DNA from: Brevirhabdus sp.
GTDB taxonomy: Bacteria > Pseudomonadota > Alphaproteobacteria > Rhodobacterales > Rhodobacteraceae
Direction of reading: 5' to 3'
DNA length: 64,000 bases
Assembly (NCBI GenBank): GCA_024637315.1
Contig: JAGXFH010000019.1
Coordinates: 1-64,000, forward strand
The position numbers were made by a program, and so were the translations under genes. A model generated the notes under the pieces. It did no database searches. It saw only the letters and a program-made list of their open reading frames with translations, and was not told where the DNA came from. Below are positions 18,307-27,157 of this stretch, one piece after another (the first letter of the stretch is position 1; each line of letters begins with the position of its first letter).

Positions 18307-18771
18307 TTATGCGTCCCGTGTATTCTTGGAGTTCATGGACTTCACGTCCAGAACCTCGGGTTTCTGAGCCTCATGCTGATGCTCGGCACCGGCATAGACG
18401 CGCAGGTTGGTCATCTGCTGACGGCTGAGCTTGCCCCCCGGCAACATCCGCTGCACCGCCTTGACGACGACACGCTCGGGATGCGCGCCCTCCAGGATCT
18501 GGCCGGCAGTGCGCGACTTGATGCCGCCCGGATAGCCGGTATGCCGATAGTAGACCTTGTCGGTACGCTTTTTGCCGGTCAACTGGATCTTGTCGGCGTT
18601 GATCACGATCACGTTGTCGCCCATGTCCATATGGGGCGTGAAAGATGGTTTGTGCTTGCCGCGCAGGCGCATGGCGACGATCGAGGCAAGACGGCCCAGA
18701 ACCACGCCCTCGGCGTCGATCAGGATCCACTTCTTCTCGATATCCGCCGGAGTAGCGGTGAAGGTTTTCAT
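18307..18771 (-). CDS. rplM: 50S ribosomal protein L13
   Basis: A 154-residue L13 protein, an early assembly protein of the large subunit. The family core is visible: [40 protein letters not shown] and [12 protein letters not shown]. The C-terminus carries a short extension ([16 protein letters not shown]) beyond the usual end. An AAGGGTAGAG ribosome site precedes the ATG. First gene of the L13-S9 operon. Confidence 0.98.
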   Translation of the reverse strand: MKTFTATPADIEKKWILIDAEGVVLGRLASIVAMRLRGKHKPSFTPHMDMGDNVIVINADKIQLTGKKRTDKVYYRHTGYPGGIKSRTAGQILEGAHPERVVVKAVQRMLPGGKLSRQQMTNLRVYAGAEHQHEAQKPEVLDVKSMNSKNTRDA

Positions 18772-18810
18772 GTGTCTCTACCCTTTGGGGTGGTGAATTC
18801 GGAAGTTTGT

Positions 18811-18838
18811 GTTTTACGGGTTTTGGTGGTGCGGTCAA
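18811..18838 (-). promoter_or_regulatory. rplM: Candidate sigma-70 promoter of rplM-rpsI
   Basis: On the minus strand TTGACC (18833-18838) and TAAAAC (18811-18816) are separated by 16 bp and sit about 40 bp before the rplM ATG. A strong -35 box and A-rich surroundings fit a ribosomal-protein promoter. Confidence 0.55.
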
Positions 18839-18880
18839 GCGGCTTTTGTCGGAATAAGCAACATTAAATCAATGACTTGC

Positions 18881-18900
18881 AAATACGGTATTTAAATACC
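18881..18900. repeat. Triple inverted AAATAC repeat
   Basis: AAATAC (18881-18886), its inverse GTATTT (18888-18893) and AAATAC again (18894-18899) follow one another. This includes a perfect 14-bp palindrome GGTATTTAAATACC at 18887-18900. The element lies between the thioesterase stop codon and the rplM promoter, is AT-rich in a GC-rich genome, and could be an operator or weak hairpin. Confidence 0.45.
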
Positions 18901-19350
18901 TCAATTTGAAGCGCCGGCCTCGCCCGCCGATCGGTCTGGCGGAAGCGAGTAGGTCAGCGAGGCGCGAGCGACCGGGTCGGCGATACCCTCGGAATACATC
19001 AGGACCTCACCAACCGCCAAAACTCTCCCCAATTTCAAGAGCTTGGCCCTTGCGAGCATGTCAATGCCGGCAGCCGGCTTGCGCATGAAGTCGATCGAAC
19101 AATTCGTGGTGACGGCCAGCGCCTTGGGACCGATCATCGACAGGATCGCAAGGTAGACCGAAACGTCCGCAAGCGCGAACATCGACGGACCAGAGATCGT
19201 CCCGCCGGGGCGCAAATGTCTGTCCTCGACCTGCAATCTGATGGTGATCTCGTTCGGCGCGACCGCCTCGACGCGAAAATCGCGGGCCACCTGCGGGAAG
19301 GCTTCGTGCAGGAAAACCTCCAGCTCGCTACAGCTCATTTTCAGGACCAT
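18901..19350 (-). CDS. PaaI-family acyl-CoA thioesterase
   Basis: A 149-residue hotdog-fold protein. The conserved helix segment GGTISGPSMFALADVSVY carries the Asp expected for catalysis in PaaI/YbdB-type thioesterases. The TTNCSIDFMRKP strand and ADPVARASLTYSLP end also fit. Such enzymes hydrolyse acyl-CoA or aryl-CoA thioesters. I chose ATG 19350 because AAGGGA stands 6-10 bp upstream; ATG 19338 is an alternative. The gene is divergent from an enoyl-CoA hydratase 58 bp away. The two may share a regulatory region and act in the same acyl-CoA degradation route. Confidence 0.86.
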   Translation of the reverse strand: MVLKMSCSELEVFLHEAFPQVARDFRVEAVAPNEITIRLQVEDRHLRPGGTISGPSMFALADVSVYLAILSMIGPKALAVTTNCSIDFMRKPAAGIDMLARAKLLKLGRVLAVGEVLMYSEGIADPVARASLTYSLPPDRSAGEAGASN

Positions 19351-19408
19351 GGCTTTCCCTTTCGTCGCGCTCGCCTTAGACTTGGCGTGGATCAGGACGG
19401 AGGGCAAG

Positions 19409-20194
19409 ATGCCGATTTTGGAACGCAGCGATGATGGGGCGGTGGCGCATCTGCTGCTGAACGCGCCGGACAGTCTGAACGCGCTTTCGGACGCCATGTT
19501 GCTGGCATTGAAGGAAGAGTTTTCTCGGCTGCACCAGGATCGAAGCATCCGGGCGGTGGTTCTCTCGGGCGCGGGCAAGGCGTTCTGCGCCGGACATGAC
19601 CTGAAGGAAATGACCCGCGGGCGGCAGTCCGAGGATGCCGGGGCCGCCTATTTCGCCGATCTCTTCAGCCGCTGCGCCGGGGTGATGCAGATGATCCCCG
19701 AATTGCCGCAACCGGTAATCGCCCAAGTCCACGAGATTGCGACGGCGGCGGGCTGCCAACTGGTCGCGTCCTGCGATATGGCGGTTGCCGCGGAAGGCAC
19801 CCGGTTTGGGGTGAACGGGGTGAATATCGGGCTCTTTTGCTCGACGCCGATGGTGGCGCTGTCTCGGAACATTCCAAGAAAACAAGCGTTTGAAATGCTG
19901 TCTACAGGCAGTTTCATAGCCGCGGACCGCGCCCTCGAACTGGGTCTGGTGAACCGTGTCGTGCCCGCTGAGCGGCTGGCAGAAGAGGCGGCAACCTTGG
20001 CCGAAACTGTCGCCGCAAAACTGGGATCGGCGGTCAGAATCGGCAAGCGGGCATTCTACGATCAGATCCAGATGCCGCTCGATCAGGCCTATCACTTCAC
20101 CGGTGCGGTGATGGTCGAAAACATGCTCAACTCCGATACCGCGGAAGGGATCAGCGCCTTCATCGAGAAGCGCGACCCCGAATGGGAGCAGTAA
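19409..20194 (+). CDS. Enoyl-CoA hydratase/isomerase family protein
   Basis: A 261-residue crotonase-fold enzyme. The oxyanion-hole segments are GAGKAFCAGHDLKEM and the IATAAGCQLVASCDMAVA loop. The C-terminal helix ends in ISAFIEKRDPEW, a common crotonase ending. In classical hydratases two catalytic Glu residues occur in the second segment. Here the first is replaced (HEIATAAG), so hydratase chemistry is not assured and a related CoA reaction is possible. GGAGGGCAAG precedes ATG 19409. An upstream in-frame ATG overlaps the divergent thioesterase and is rejected. Confidence 0.88.
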   Translation: MPILERSDDGAVAHLLLNAPDSLNALSDAMLLALKEEFSRLHQDRSIRAVVLSGAGKAFCAGHDLKEMTRGRQSEDAGAAYFADLFSRCAGVMQMIPELPQPVIAQVHEIATAAGCQLVASCDMAVAAEGTRFGVNGVNIGLFCSTPMVALSRNIPRKQAFEMLSTGSFIAADRALELGLVNRVVPAERLAEEAATLAETVAAKLGSAVRIGKRAFYDQIQMPLDQAYHFTGAVMVENMLNSDTAEGISAFIEKRDPEWEQ

Positions 20195-20208
20195 TCCCGC
20201 AGGGCACG

Positions 20209-21411
20209 TCAGAGCTCGACCCGCGTCCGAACAAGAAACGCGAATCCCGCCGCCCCGGCAGCGATGATCAAGCTGCCGGTCAGAAGCGCGTAGACGCCCC
20301 CGGCCTCCAGCAACAGCGCGCCGATGAACGGAGCGCTGGCATTGGCCAGCAGTGGCGCCGCACCGATGCTGCCAGAGATCGCCCCGAACCCTTCGCGGCC
20401 CAGAACCTCGGCGATGACGACCGGCCGCAGGATGCTCATCATCCCGATCGCCCCGCCCTGCACCACCGCAAAAAGAAAGAGAAGCGGCGGTGCAACGCCA
20501 GCCAGCATCAGGACGCCGCTGGCGAGCGTCATGCCGATCAGCGCGCCGCGGGTCGAAAACAGGATATGGATGCGCTCGCCGCGCAGCATCAGCGCCAACC
20601 GCCCGACCACCTGAAACGGGCCGACCGTGCTGGCAACGGCAACCGCAATGGCCTTGGAGGCCCCGAGGCCGGTGAATAGCGGAATGAAGTAGGTCACCAG
20701 CATCCCGTGATTCATGAATGCCAGACCGAAGGCGAGGCAGAGATACCAGAACTGCCACTGCCGCATCGCCCGGCGAAGCGCGCCCTTGTCGTCGTCGGGT
20801 TGCGGCCTGCCTCGGCGTTCGCGCCGCCGCAACCGGATCCCGGCGGTGAAATGCAACGGCACGGTCAGGCAGATCTGCATCAGGCCAAAGGTGATCACGG
20901 CGATGCGCCAGCCGAAATGCTCGGCCAGCACCGCCCCCAGCGGGAAGGCCAGCGTCGAGGCTAGGCCGGCGACCAACGTGACGCGGATGATCGCGGCGCG
21001 GGCGGCAAGCCCGAGTCGGCGGGTCAGAAAGGCGAAACAGGTGTCATAGAGACAGGCCGACATCGCAAGACCAATCGCCGACCAGGCCAGATACCAATGC
21101 GCGAGGCTTTGCGCCTGCGACAGGGCCAGAAGCGCCAGCCCGCCGAACCCGGCCCCGCCCGCCAGAAGTTCGGCGCCGAGGCCGCGATCGACCAGCCGCC
21201 CGGTCAGCGGCACCGATACCGCCGAGACCACCAGCGCCAATGTCAGGCCGATGGCCAGCTCGGGGCGGTCCCAGCCGGTTTCGGCCTCGATCGAGACAAG
21301 CAGCGCGCCGTAGATATAGTAAAGCGTGGCAAAGCCGAGGGTCTGGCCGACCGCAAGCATCCAGATCGCCGGGGCGTCGCCGTCCGATGGCTCGGCAACC
21401 GGTGCTGTCAA
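20209..21411 (-). CDS. MFS transporter
   Basis: A major facilitator of about 400 residues with twelve hydrophobic segments. The loop between helices 2 and 3 carries the TGRLVDRGLGAELL version of the MFS signature. A basic cytoplasmic loop (LRRRERRGRPQPDDDKGALRR) separates the two halves. The substrate is unknown. The likely start is a TTG at 21411 whose bases overlap the stop codon of the M32 peptidase gene (TTGA), implying coupled translation. An ATG 17 codons further in is an alternative. It is the last gene of the ctaA-M32-MFS operon. Confidence 0.85.
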   Translation of the reverse strand: MTAPVAEPSDGDAPAIWMLAVGQTLGFATLYYIYGALLVSIEAETGWDRPELAIGLTLALVVSAVSVPLTGRLVDRGLGAELLAGGAGFGGLALLALSQAQSLAHWYLAWSAIGLAMSACLYDTCFAFLTRRLGLAARAAIIRVTLVAGLASTLAFPLGAVLAEHFGWRIAVITFGLMQICLTVPLHFTAGIRLRRRERRGRPQPDDDKGALRRAMRQWQFWYLCLAFGLAFMNHGMLVTYFIPLFTGLGASKAIAVAVASTVGPFQVVGRLALMLRGERIHILFSTRGALIGMTLASGVLMLAGVAPPLLFLFAVVQGGAIGMMSILRPVVIAEVLGREGFGAISGSIGAAPLLANASAPFIGALLLEAGGVYALLTGSLIIAAGAAGFAFLVRTRVEL

Positions 21412-22886
21412 AGCTGGTAGATCGCGCTGAACTTGGCTTCGAGATAATCCAGAAGCGGCCCTTCATCCGGCTCAAAGCCGCAGGCCCGCCGGATCGTATC
21501 GCGCGGCGGATAAAGGCCGCCGTTGCGTTGCAGATTGTCGCGCAGCCAGCGGGTGGCGGGGCGGGTGTCACCCCGAGCCAGCGACTCATCGAGGTCCGGC
21601 AGCGCTTCGCGCAGCGCCTTCATCAGGCAGCCGGCATAGACATTGCCAAGCGTGTAGGTCGGAAAATAGCCGAACAGACCCAGGGACCAGTGCACGTCCT
21701 GCAGGCAGCCGTTCGAGGGCTTGTCGACCTTGACGCCGAAATCGGCCTCGAACCGCTCGTTCCACGCGCCCGGCAGGTCGCGGACCGCAAGGTTGCCCGA
21801 GATCAGCGCGCGTTCGAGGTCGAAGCGCATCAGGATATGCAGGTTGTACTGCACCTCGTCGGCCTCAGTGCGAATGAAGCCGGGATGGACGCGGTTGACG
21901 CTGGCATAGAAGGCATCCGGGTCGGCGATGCTCAACGGGCCGAAGATGGCCTGCATCCGCTGGAACAGGAAGCCGGTAAAAGCGCGGCATCGACCGATCT
22001 GATTCTCGTAGCTCCGGCTCTGGCTTTCATGCACCCCCATGCTGACCCCCTGCCCCAGCGGTGTCAGCAGATAGGCGCGGTCGATGTTCTGTTCATAGCC
22101 GGCGTGGCCGACCTCGTGGATCGTCGAATAAAAGCAGTTGAACGGATCGGAAAGGTTGGTTCGGGTGGTGATCCGCACATCAAGGCCGGAACCCGACGAG
22201 AACGGATGCACCGCCTTGTCGATGCGGCCATGTGCCAGGTCGTAGCCGAAGGCGAGAGCCAATTCCTGGCTGAGCGCCAATTGACCCGGCTCCGGGAAAT
22301 CGCCGATCAGCGGGACAGGCTGATGTGGCGCGTGCAGGATCCTCTCGCGCAGCGCCACAAGCCGCGGGCGAAGCGCGCCGAACATGGTTTCAAGAGTCTG
22401 GGCACTGGCGCCCGGTTCATAATCGTCCAATAGCGCGTCGTAGAGATCGCCGCCCTCGGCAAGTGCCGCGGCCTCTTGCTGGCGCAGTGTCACGACCTTC
22501 TCCAGCGTCGGCGCGAAGGCGGCAAAATCTTCGGCGGCGCGAGCGCGGGCCCAGACACCCTGCGCGACCGATGTGGTGCGGGCCAGTTCGGCGGCGAGCT
22601 TCGCGGGCACCTTGCGGCTGCGGTCGTAGCTGCGGCGAATATGGCGGAGGTTGGCCTGGCCCACCGGGTCGAGTGTCGCATCGTCCATCGCCGTCAGCCA
22701 GTCACCGAGCCTGGGATCGGTGCGGCGTGCATGCAGAACGTGTTCCATCGCCGCCATTTCCTCTCCGCGCTGTTCGGCGGCACCGGCGGGCATCATGGTT
22801 TCCTGGTCCCAGCCAAGTCGGCCCGCGACCTGCGAAAGTGCTTCAGTGTCGCGCTGGAACGCCATCAGATCGTCATACGCGCTCAT
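21408..22886 (-). CDS. Carboxypeptidase M32 (thermostable carboxypeptidase 1 family)
   Basis: A 492-residue cytoplasmic metallocarboxypeptidase that trims C-terminal residues from peptides. The zinc motif HEVGH (257-261, in IHEVGHAGYE) is intact and the third ligand is expected in MGVHESQSRSYEN. The family features GLDVRITTR and a C-terminal IRTEADEVQYNLHI are present, and the length is normal for M32. ATG 22886 is the start, overlapping the ctaA stop by 4 bp. A start 38 codons upstream would lie inside ctaA and adds a low-complexity leader. Its link with heme A synthase looks like operon sharing rather than a common pathway. Confidence 0.94.
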   Translation of the reverse strand: MSAYDDLMAFQRDTEALSQVAGRLGWDQETMMPAGAAEQRGEEMAAMEHVLHARRTDPRLGDWLTAMDDATLDPVGQANLRHIRRSYDRSRKVPAKLAAELARTTSVAQGVWARARAAEDFAAFAPTLEKVVTLRQQEAAALAEGGDLYDALLDDYEPGASAQTLETMFGALRPRLVALRERILHAPHQPVPLIGDFPEPGQLALSQELALAFGYDLAHGRIDKAVHPFSSGSGLDVRITTRTNLSDPFNCFYSTIHEVGHAGYEQNIDRAYLLTPLGQGVSMGVHESQSRSYENQIGRCRAFTGFLFQRMQAIFGPLSIADPDAFYASVNRVHPGFIRTEADEVQYNLHILMRFDLERALISGNLAVRDLPGAWNERFEADFGVKVDKPSNGCLQDVHWSLGLFGYFPTYTLGNVYAGCLMKALREALPDLDESLARGDTRPATRWLRDNLQRNGGLYPPRDTIRRACGFEPDEGPLLDYLEAKFSAIYQL

Positions 22887-24034
22887 CTGCCGGCCCCCCT
22901 GACCGATTGCGGCAGCGGGTATTGCGCCAGGAAACGGGCGCGCAGGATCAGCACCCAGAGGAGGACCGCGCCGATCTGGTGGACGATCGCGATATGCCAT
23001 GGAGAGGATTGCATGACGGTGACGACCCCCAGCACGATCTGGCCGAACAGCATCACCGCCATCCAGTCAAATGACCGCCGGGTGTGCGCATTGCCGCTGG
23101 ACCGCGAGCGGCGCCAGACGATCAGCCCGAAGATGAACAGCAGGTAGCCGGCCATCCGGTGCATGAATTGCACCAACCCGTCATCCTCGAAGAAGTTGCG
23201 CCAGAGCGGCGTCAGCGAAAAGGCACCTTCGGGGAAGAACCGTCTGGCCATCAGCGGCCAGTCGGTATAACCACGTCCCGCGTCGATGCCGGCGACCAGC
23301 GCGCCCAGAAGGATTTGCAGGAAGGCGAAATGCATGAGCCCGGTTGTCATCGAAAAGAGCTTCGCCTCGCGGCTGCGGCGGGCCTGCATCAGTTCGGCAT
23401 CGCGCCGCCCCAGAAGGAAAACATACCAAGCGATGAAACCGAGGATGACGAAGGCCAGTCCCAGATGGGTGGCAAGGCGGTAGCTGGCCACGTCCAGCCG
23501 CTCTCCGGTCAGACCAGAGGACACCATCCACCAGCCGATGGCGCCTTGCATCCCGCCCAGCGCCCCGATCCCCAGAAGGCGCGGCGTCCAGCCTGTCGGG
23601 ATCCGCTTGCTGGCCCAGAAAAACACGAAGCCCACGGCCCATACCAGTCCGATCACCCGGCCAAGTTGGCGGTGGGCCCATTCCCACCAGTAGATCACCT
23701 TGAACTCGGCCAGCGTCATGCCCTTGTTCTGCAACTGGTATTCCGGGATCGTCCGATATTTCTGGAACTCGTTTTCCCAGCTGGCGGCATTCATCGGCGG
23801 CAGCGCGCCGGTGACCGGCTTCCACTCAGTGATCGACAGGCCGGAATCGGTCAACCGAGTCAGCCCGCCAACGACGATCATCGCCATGACGAGAGCAAAG
23901 AGCAGGATCATCCAGACCCGGATCGCGCCGCGCGCTCCATGCTGGGCACGGTCGATCAGCCCGGTCTGAGGTCTTGGCCGCTCCGGCAGCTTGTCGTTGC
24001 CGACTTCCTCGAAAATTGTGCGTTTCTGGCTCAT
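22883..24034 (-). CDS. ctaA: Heme A synthase (COX15/CtaA)
   Basis: A 383-residue inner-membrane enzyme that oxidises the C8 methyl of heme O to give heme A for aa3-type cytochrome oxidase. It has eight hydrophobic helices. The first is at about 35-60 and carries GGLTRLTDSGLSITEWKP, the COX15 signature. Conserved heme-ligand His residues occur in WWEWAHRQLGR, ATHLGLAF, FMHRMAGYLLF and IVHQIGAV. Length and order match the alphaproteobacterial type 2 family. The start codon ATG 24034 is preceded by GAGG. It is the first gene of the operon and shows that the organism makes a heme A-dependent aerobic oxidase. Confidence 0.95.
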   Translation of the reverse strand: MSQKRTIFEEVGNDKLPERPRPQTGLIDRAQHGARGAIRVWMILLFALVMAMIVVGGLTRLTDSGLSITEWKPVTGALPPMNAASWENEFQKYRTIPEYQLQNKGMTLAEFKVIYWWEWAHRQLGRVIGLVWAVGFVFFWASKRIPTGWTPRLLGIGALGGMQGAIGWWMVSSGLTGERLDVASYRLATHLGLAFVILGFIAWYVFLLGRRDAELMQARRSREAKLFSMTTGLMHFAFLQILLGALVAGIDAGRGYTDWPLMARRFFPEGAFSLTPLWRNFFEDDGLVQFMHRMAGYLLFIFGLIVWRRSRSSGNAHTRRSFDWMAVMLFGQIVLGVVTVMQSSPWHIAIVHQIGAVLLWVLILRARFLAQYPLPQSVRGAGR

Positions 24035-24233
24035 GGTACCTCGGAAATTCTGGCGCGAGAGTATGGGTTGGCGTGTGGCGGTTCAAGGGTGCTTGGAGCG
24101 CGCCGTGCACCGCGTGGGACCGGGATATGCGCTTTGGGTTTTGCGGCGACGAACCGGCATGCTAGATTAGTCAATGTCTTTGGCTTGCGACCCGCAGGCA
24201 GAGACTCATTCGTTTCAGCATGCGGAGGACAGG

Positions 24234-24653
24234 ATGGCGGACAAGATACCGGTTATTATCGAAAAGGTCGTGGTTCGAAAGACGTTCGACGCCAAGGTGA
24301 CGAAGGCTGTTCCCGACCTCGTCGCCGCCGCTCTGGCCAAGGTGATCGGCAAATCCAGCAAGCTTGAGATCAAGAACAGGGTTGGCGGAAAGGACAAGGG
24401 CTTCGCCGTCAATTTTGTGGCTCAAGACATCGCCTATGACGAGAAGAAGGGCGCGATGTCGGCCAAGGTGCAGGCGGAGCTCTCGACTTTGCCGGGGCCA
24501 AAGATGTTCGCCTCGCTCACCGGTTCAAGCAAGATCGACGGGGTGAACCCGAAAAAGCTGGAGAATGACGTCAAGGACCTTTTGTCGGCGCTGGCCGATG
24601 ACCTCGGCGGAAAGGCGCGAAAGGGGCTGGAGGGCAAGATTGGCAGTTTCTGA
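24234..24653 (+). CDS. Hypothetical protein, 139 residues
   Basis: A soluble, lysine-rich protein (MADKIPVIIEKVVVRK to LEGKIGSF) that I do not recognise. It has an alpha/beta pattern with a central segment IKNRVGGKDKGFAVNFVAQDI and an amphipathic helix near the end (LENDVKDLLSALADDL). No catalytic motif is visible. GGAGGACAGG before ATG 24234 is a very good ribosome site. An in-frame ATG 20 codons upstream lacks one. The gene stands between ctaA and a stress-type protein and seems monocistronic. Confidence 0.7.
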   Translation: MADKIPVIIEKVVVRKTFDAKVTKAVPDLVAAALAKVIGKSSKLEIKNRVGGKDKGFAVNFVAQDIAYDEKKGAMSAKVQAELSTLPGPKMFASLTGSSKIDGVNPKKLENDVKDLLSALADDLGGKARKGLEGKIGSF

Positions 24654-24795
24654 GCGATGCCACATATCGGCATCGCACAATCTGTCTAGGTGAAATTTGG
24701 GCCTGTCCGGAGGTCTTTGACTTCGATCAACGCCTTGCGGGTCGAAACGAAGAATGATGGCAAACAGGCGATCACACCCACGACAGGAGAGCCCG

Positions 24796-25374
24796 ATGCT
24801 GGACGCTGACAAGGAAGAGAACAGGGTTTCCGTGATCGATATTCGCGAAGCCGTCGGCGTGTTTGATAAATTCGAAGATCTTCAGCAAGCGTTCTACGAT
24901 CTCCGAATGGTCGGCATTCACCATTCCGATATCAGCCTTCTGGGAGACGAGAAGGTTCTGGAAGAGAAGCTGGGCAAAACCTTTTGGCGCGCGACAGAGC
25001 TTGAGGACGACCCGCAGGCGCCAAGAGCGCATTTCGTTTCCGAGGAAGCCATGGGTGAACTCGAAGGCGCTATCGCCGGGGGATTCTTCTTCGTCGGATC
25101 CTATATCGCAATGCTCGCAATGCTTACGCCTGCAAGCACGCTTGCCGCCTCTATCGCCGCCATCGCAATCGGCGGCACGCCCTCGGCGGTGATCGGCACC
25201 TTGCTGGCGCGGCGCGTCGACAAGCACCACCGGGATTATTACGCCAACCAGATCAAGCACGGCGGAATCCTGCTTTGGGTCCGGGTGCGCGACAAGGAAC
25301 GCGAGGAACTGGCCGTCAAGATCATGAAGGGCCATTCGGGGCACGACGTGCACGTCCATTCGTGGAGCACCTGA
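24796..25374 (+). CDS. Stress-type membrane-associated protein (general stress protein 17M-like)
   Basis: A 192-residue protein. The first half (VGVFDKFEDLQQAFYDLRMVGIHHSDISLLG) resembles the short alpha/beta domain of YflT/general stress protein 17M families. A Gly/Ala-rich hydrophobic hairpin follows (about 94-145: AGGFFFVGSYIAML and AIAIGGTPSAVIGTLL), as in glycine-zipper proteins. A basic tail (LARRVDKHHRDYY) and a final beta domain rich in His (HSGHDVHVHSWST) complete it. AGGAGA precedes ATG 24796. It probably attaches to the inner membrane and responds to envelope or general stress. The family assignment is from pattern only. Confidence 0.65.
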   Translation: MLDADKEENRVSVIDIREAVGVFDKFEDLQQAFYDLRMVGIHHSDISLLGDEKVLEEKLGKTFWRATELEDDPQAPRAHFVSEEAMGELEGAIAGGFFFVGSYIAMLAMLTPASTLAASIAAIAIGGTPSAVIGTLLARRVDKHHRDYYANQIKHGGILLWVRVRDKEREELAVKIMKGHSGHDVHVHSWST

Positions 25375-25645
25375 CCGCTGCCGCCACGACCGACCAGGGC
25401 CGTATCAGCCAGCGACAACGTCTGTTGGTACGCTTCGCACCCGTCCGACGAAAAGGTGGGACGAGGGACAAGACGCTTGAGCCGCAGTCACCCAAGTCTC
25501 GCCCGCGCATTTCACTGTTCGCCCCCCGTGCGTGCGCATGTCGATGTGCATTCCCTGAATTCCCGAACTGACGATCCAACTATCCATTGGATAAACACCC
25601 GATGACCGCTACGCTGGTTCTGGTCGCCGGAAACGAGGGGGTGCC

Positions 25646-26926
25646 ATGAGCCTTTTCGACGGATACGGCAATCGTATCTCAACAAGTTTCCACGAGGCGC
25701 GAGATCACTATGACCTTGGCGTGCATCAGTTTCTCGGCGCAAACCATGGTGCTTGCGAGGCGTTCTTGGCGTCAGTAACCGCCGACCCCGATTTTGCGTT
25801 GGGTCACGCGGCGCAGGCACGGGCCCACATGATGGAAGGCCGGATGACCGAGGCGAAAGCCGCCATCGCGCAGGCCGAGGCATTGGCGCCAAAGGCGGAT
25901 TCGCGCGAACGGAGCCATATCGCGGCATTCTCGCTCGTGCTCGCCGGCCATCCGGGTGCGGCGTGTGCTGCGATCAGGGCGCATGTTCAAGCCCATCCCC
26001 GTGACGCGCTGGCAGCGCAGATGTGTACCAACGTCTTCGGACTGATCGGGTTCTCCGGAGAGGTCGGACGAGAGGCGGAACTGCTTGCCTACACCGAGGC
26101 GCTTTTGCCGCATTACGGCGACGACTGGTGGATGATGTCCATGCATGCCTTGTCGCTTTGCGAAACCGGACAGATCGCAGCCTCCCAGTCGCTGATGGAC
26201 AAGGCGCTGGCGCTGAATCCTCGCAATGCGAACGGCGCGCATTTCCGCGCGCATGCGCAATACGAGGCGGGCGAGACGTCGGCTGGGCGGCGCTATCTGA
26301 GCGGCTGGATCGCGGATTACGACGACCGGGCCGTACTGCACGGGCATCTCAGCTGGCACATTGCGCTTTGGGCGCTCCACGACGGAGACGAGGCGGCGAT
26401 GTGGGCCGCGGTCGATAGCCGCGTCGGGCCCGGCGGCGCCAAGGGACTGCCCATCAATGTCCTCACCGACACGGCTGCAATCCTTTACCGCGCCGAAATC
26501 GCCGGGTTTGCCGTCGAGCCCGCACGGTGGCAGCAGATCAGTGACTATGCAGCACGCTATTTCCCCGAAGCCGGGCAGAGCTTTGCGGAAATGCATGCCG
26601 CCCTGAGCCACGCTATGGCAGGCGATGGTGACCGTCTCGCCCGAATTGCCGAAACTGCAAAGGGGTTTGCGGGCGACCTTGTGCGACCGGTCGCACGGGC
26701 TTGGGGAGAGATTGCCCGCGAGAACTGGCCAGCCGCGCTTGAAAGCCTGTCGCAAGTCATGGCGACGACCGAGCGGTTTGGGGGAAGCCGCGCGCAGCGG
26801 GATCTTGTCGAACTGGCTTATGTCAACGTGCTGATGAAACTCGGCCTGGTGGAAGAGGCACGCCGGACGCTACTGTCACGGCGACCTGTACTTGCCAAAG
26901 CTCCACCCGTGCTTGGTCTGCATTGA
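25646..26926 (+). CDS. Tetratricopeptide repeat protein, TTC38-like
   Basis: A 426-residue helical-repeat protein resembling the TTC38 family found in bacteria and animals. TPR-like helix pairs can be followed from residue 15 to about 420: HYDLGVHQFLGANHGACEAFL, AQARAHMMEGRMTEAKAAIA, and LSLCETGQIAASQSLMDKAL followed by ALNPRN. The family motif DDWWMMSMHALSLCE is present. No signal peptide or catalytic residue is seen. TPR scaffolds mediate protein contacts and no specific partner can be named. The 271 bp upstream hold no gene I can support. GGGGGTGCC precedes the ATG. Confidence 0.82.
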   Translation: MSLFDGYGNRISTSFHEARDHYDLGVHQFLGANHGACEAFLASVTADPDFALGHAAQARAHMMEGRMTEAKAAIAQAEALAPKADSRERSHIAAFSLVLAGHPGAACAAIRAHVQAHPRDALAAQMCTNVFGLIGFSGEVGREAELLAYTEALLPHYGDDWWMMSMHALSLCETGQIAASQSLMDKALALNPRNANGAHFRAHAQYEAGETSAGRRYLSGWIADYDDRAVLHGHLSWHIALWALHDGDEAAMWAAVDSRVGPGGAKGLPINVLTDTAAILYRAEIAGFAVEPARWQQISDYAARYFPEAGQSFAEMHAALSHAMAGDGDRLARIAETAKGFAGDLVRPVARAWGEIARENWPAALESLSQVMATTERFGGSRAQRDLVELAYVNVLMKLGLVEEARRTLLSRRPVLAKAPPVLGLH

Positions 26927-27157
26927 CTTACCAACCGATCCGGATCCGCCAAGGACAGGATTGCTCCTTATGAATGTTCGGCATGTCCACGAAGCCAGCA
27001 CCGACGCTCGGCGCAGCCCAAGGCCGCATATTTTCCTGCGCTTTGCTTGCCGGCGCCGAAAGGAAGGTTCGAAACGAGCAGGCATTGATCGCCGGACCGA
27101 CGCGCCGCGTCACCCGAGCTGAATTCGGCAGGACACGTCCGCCGCCCTGATTTGACT

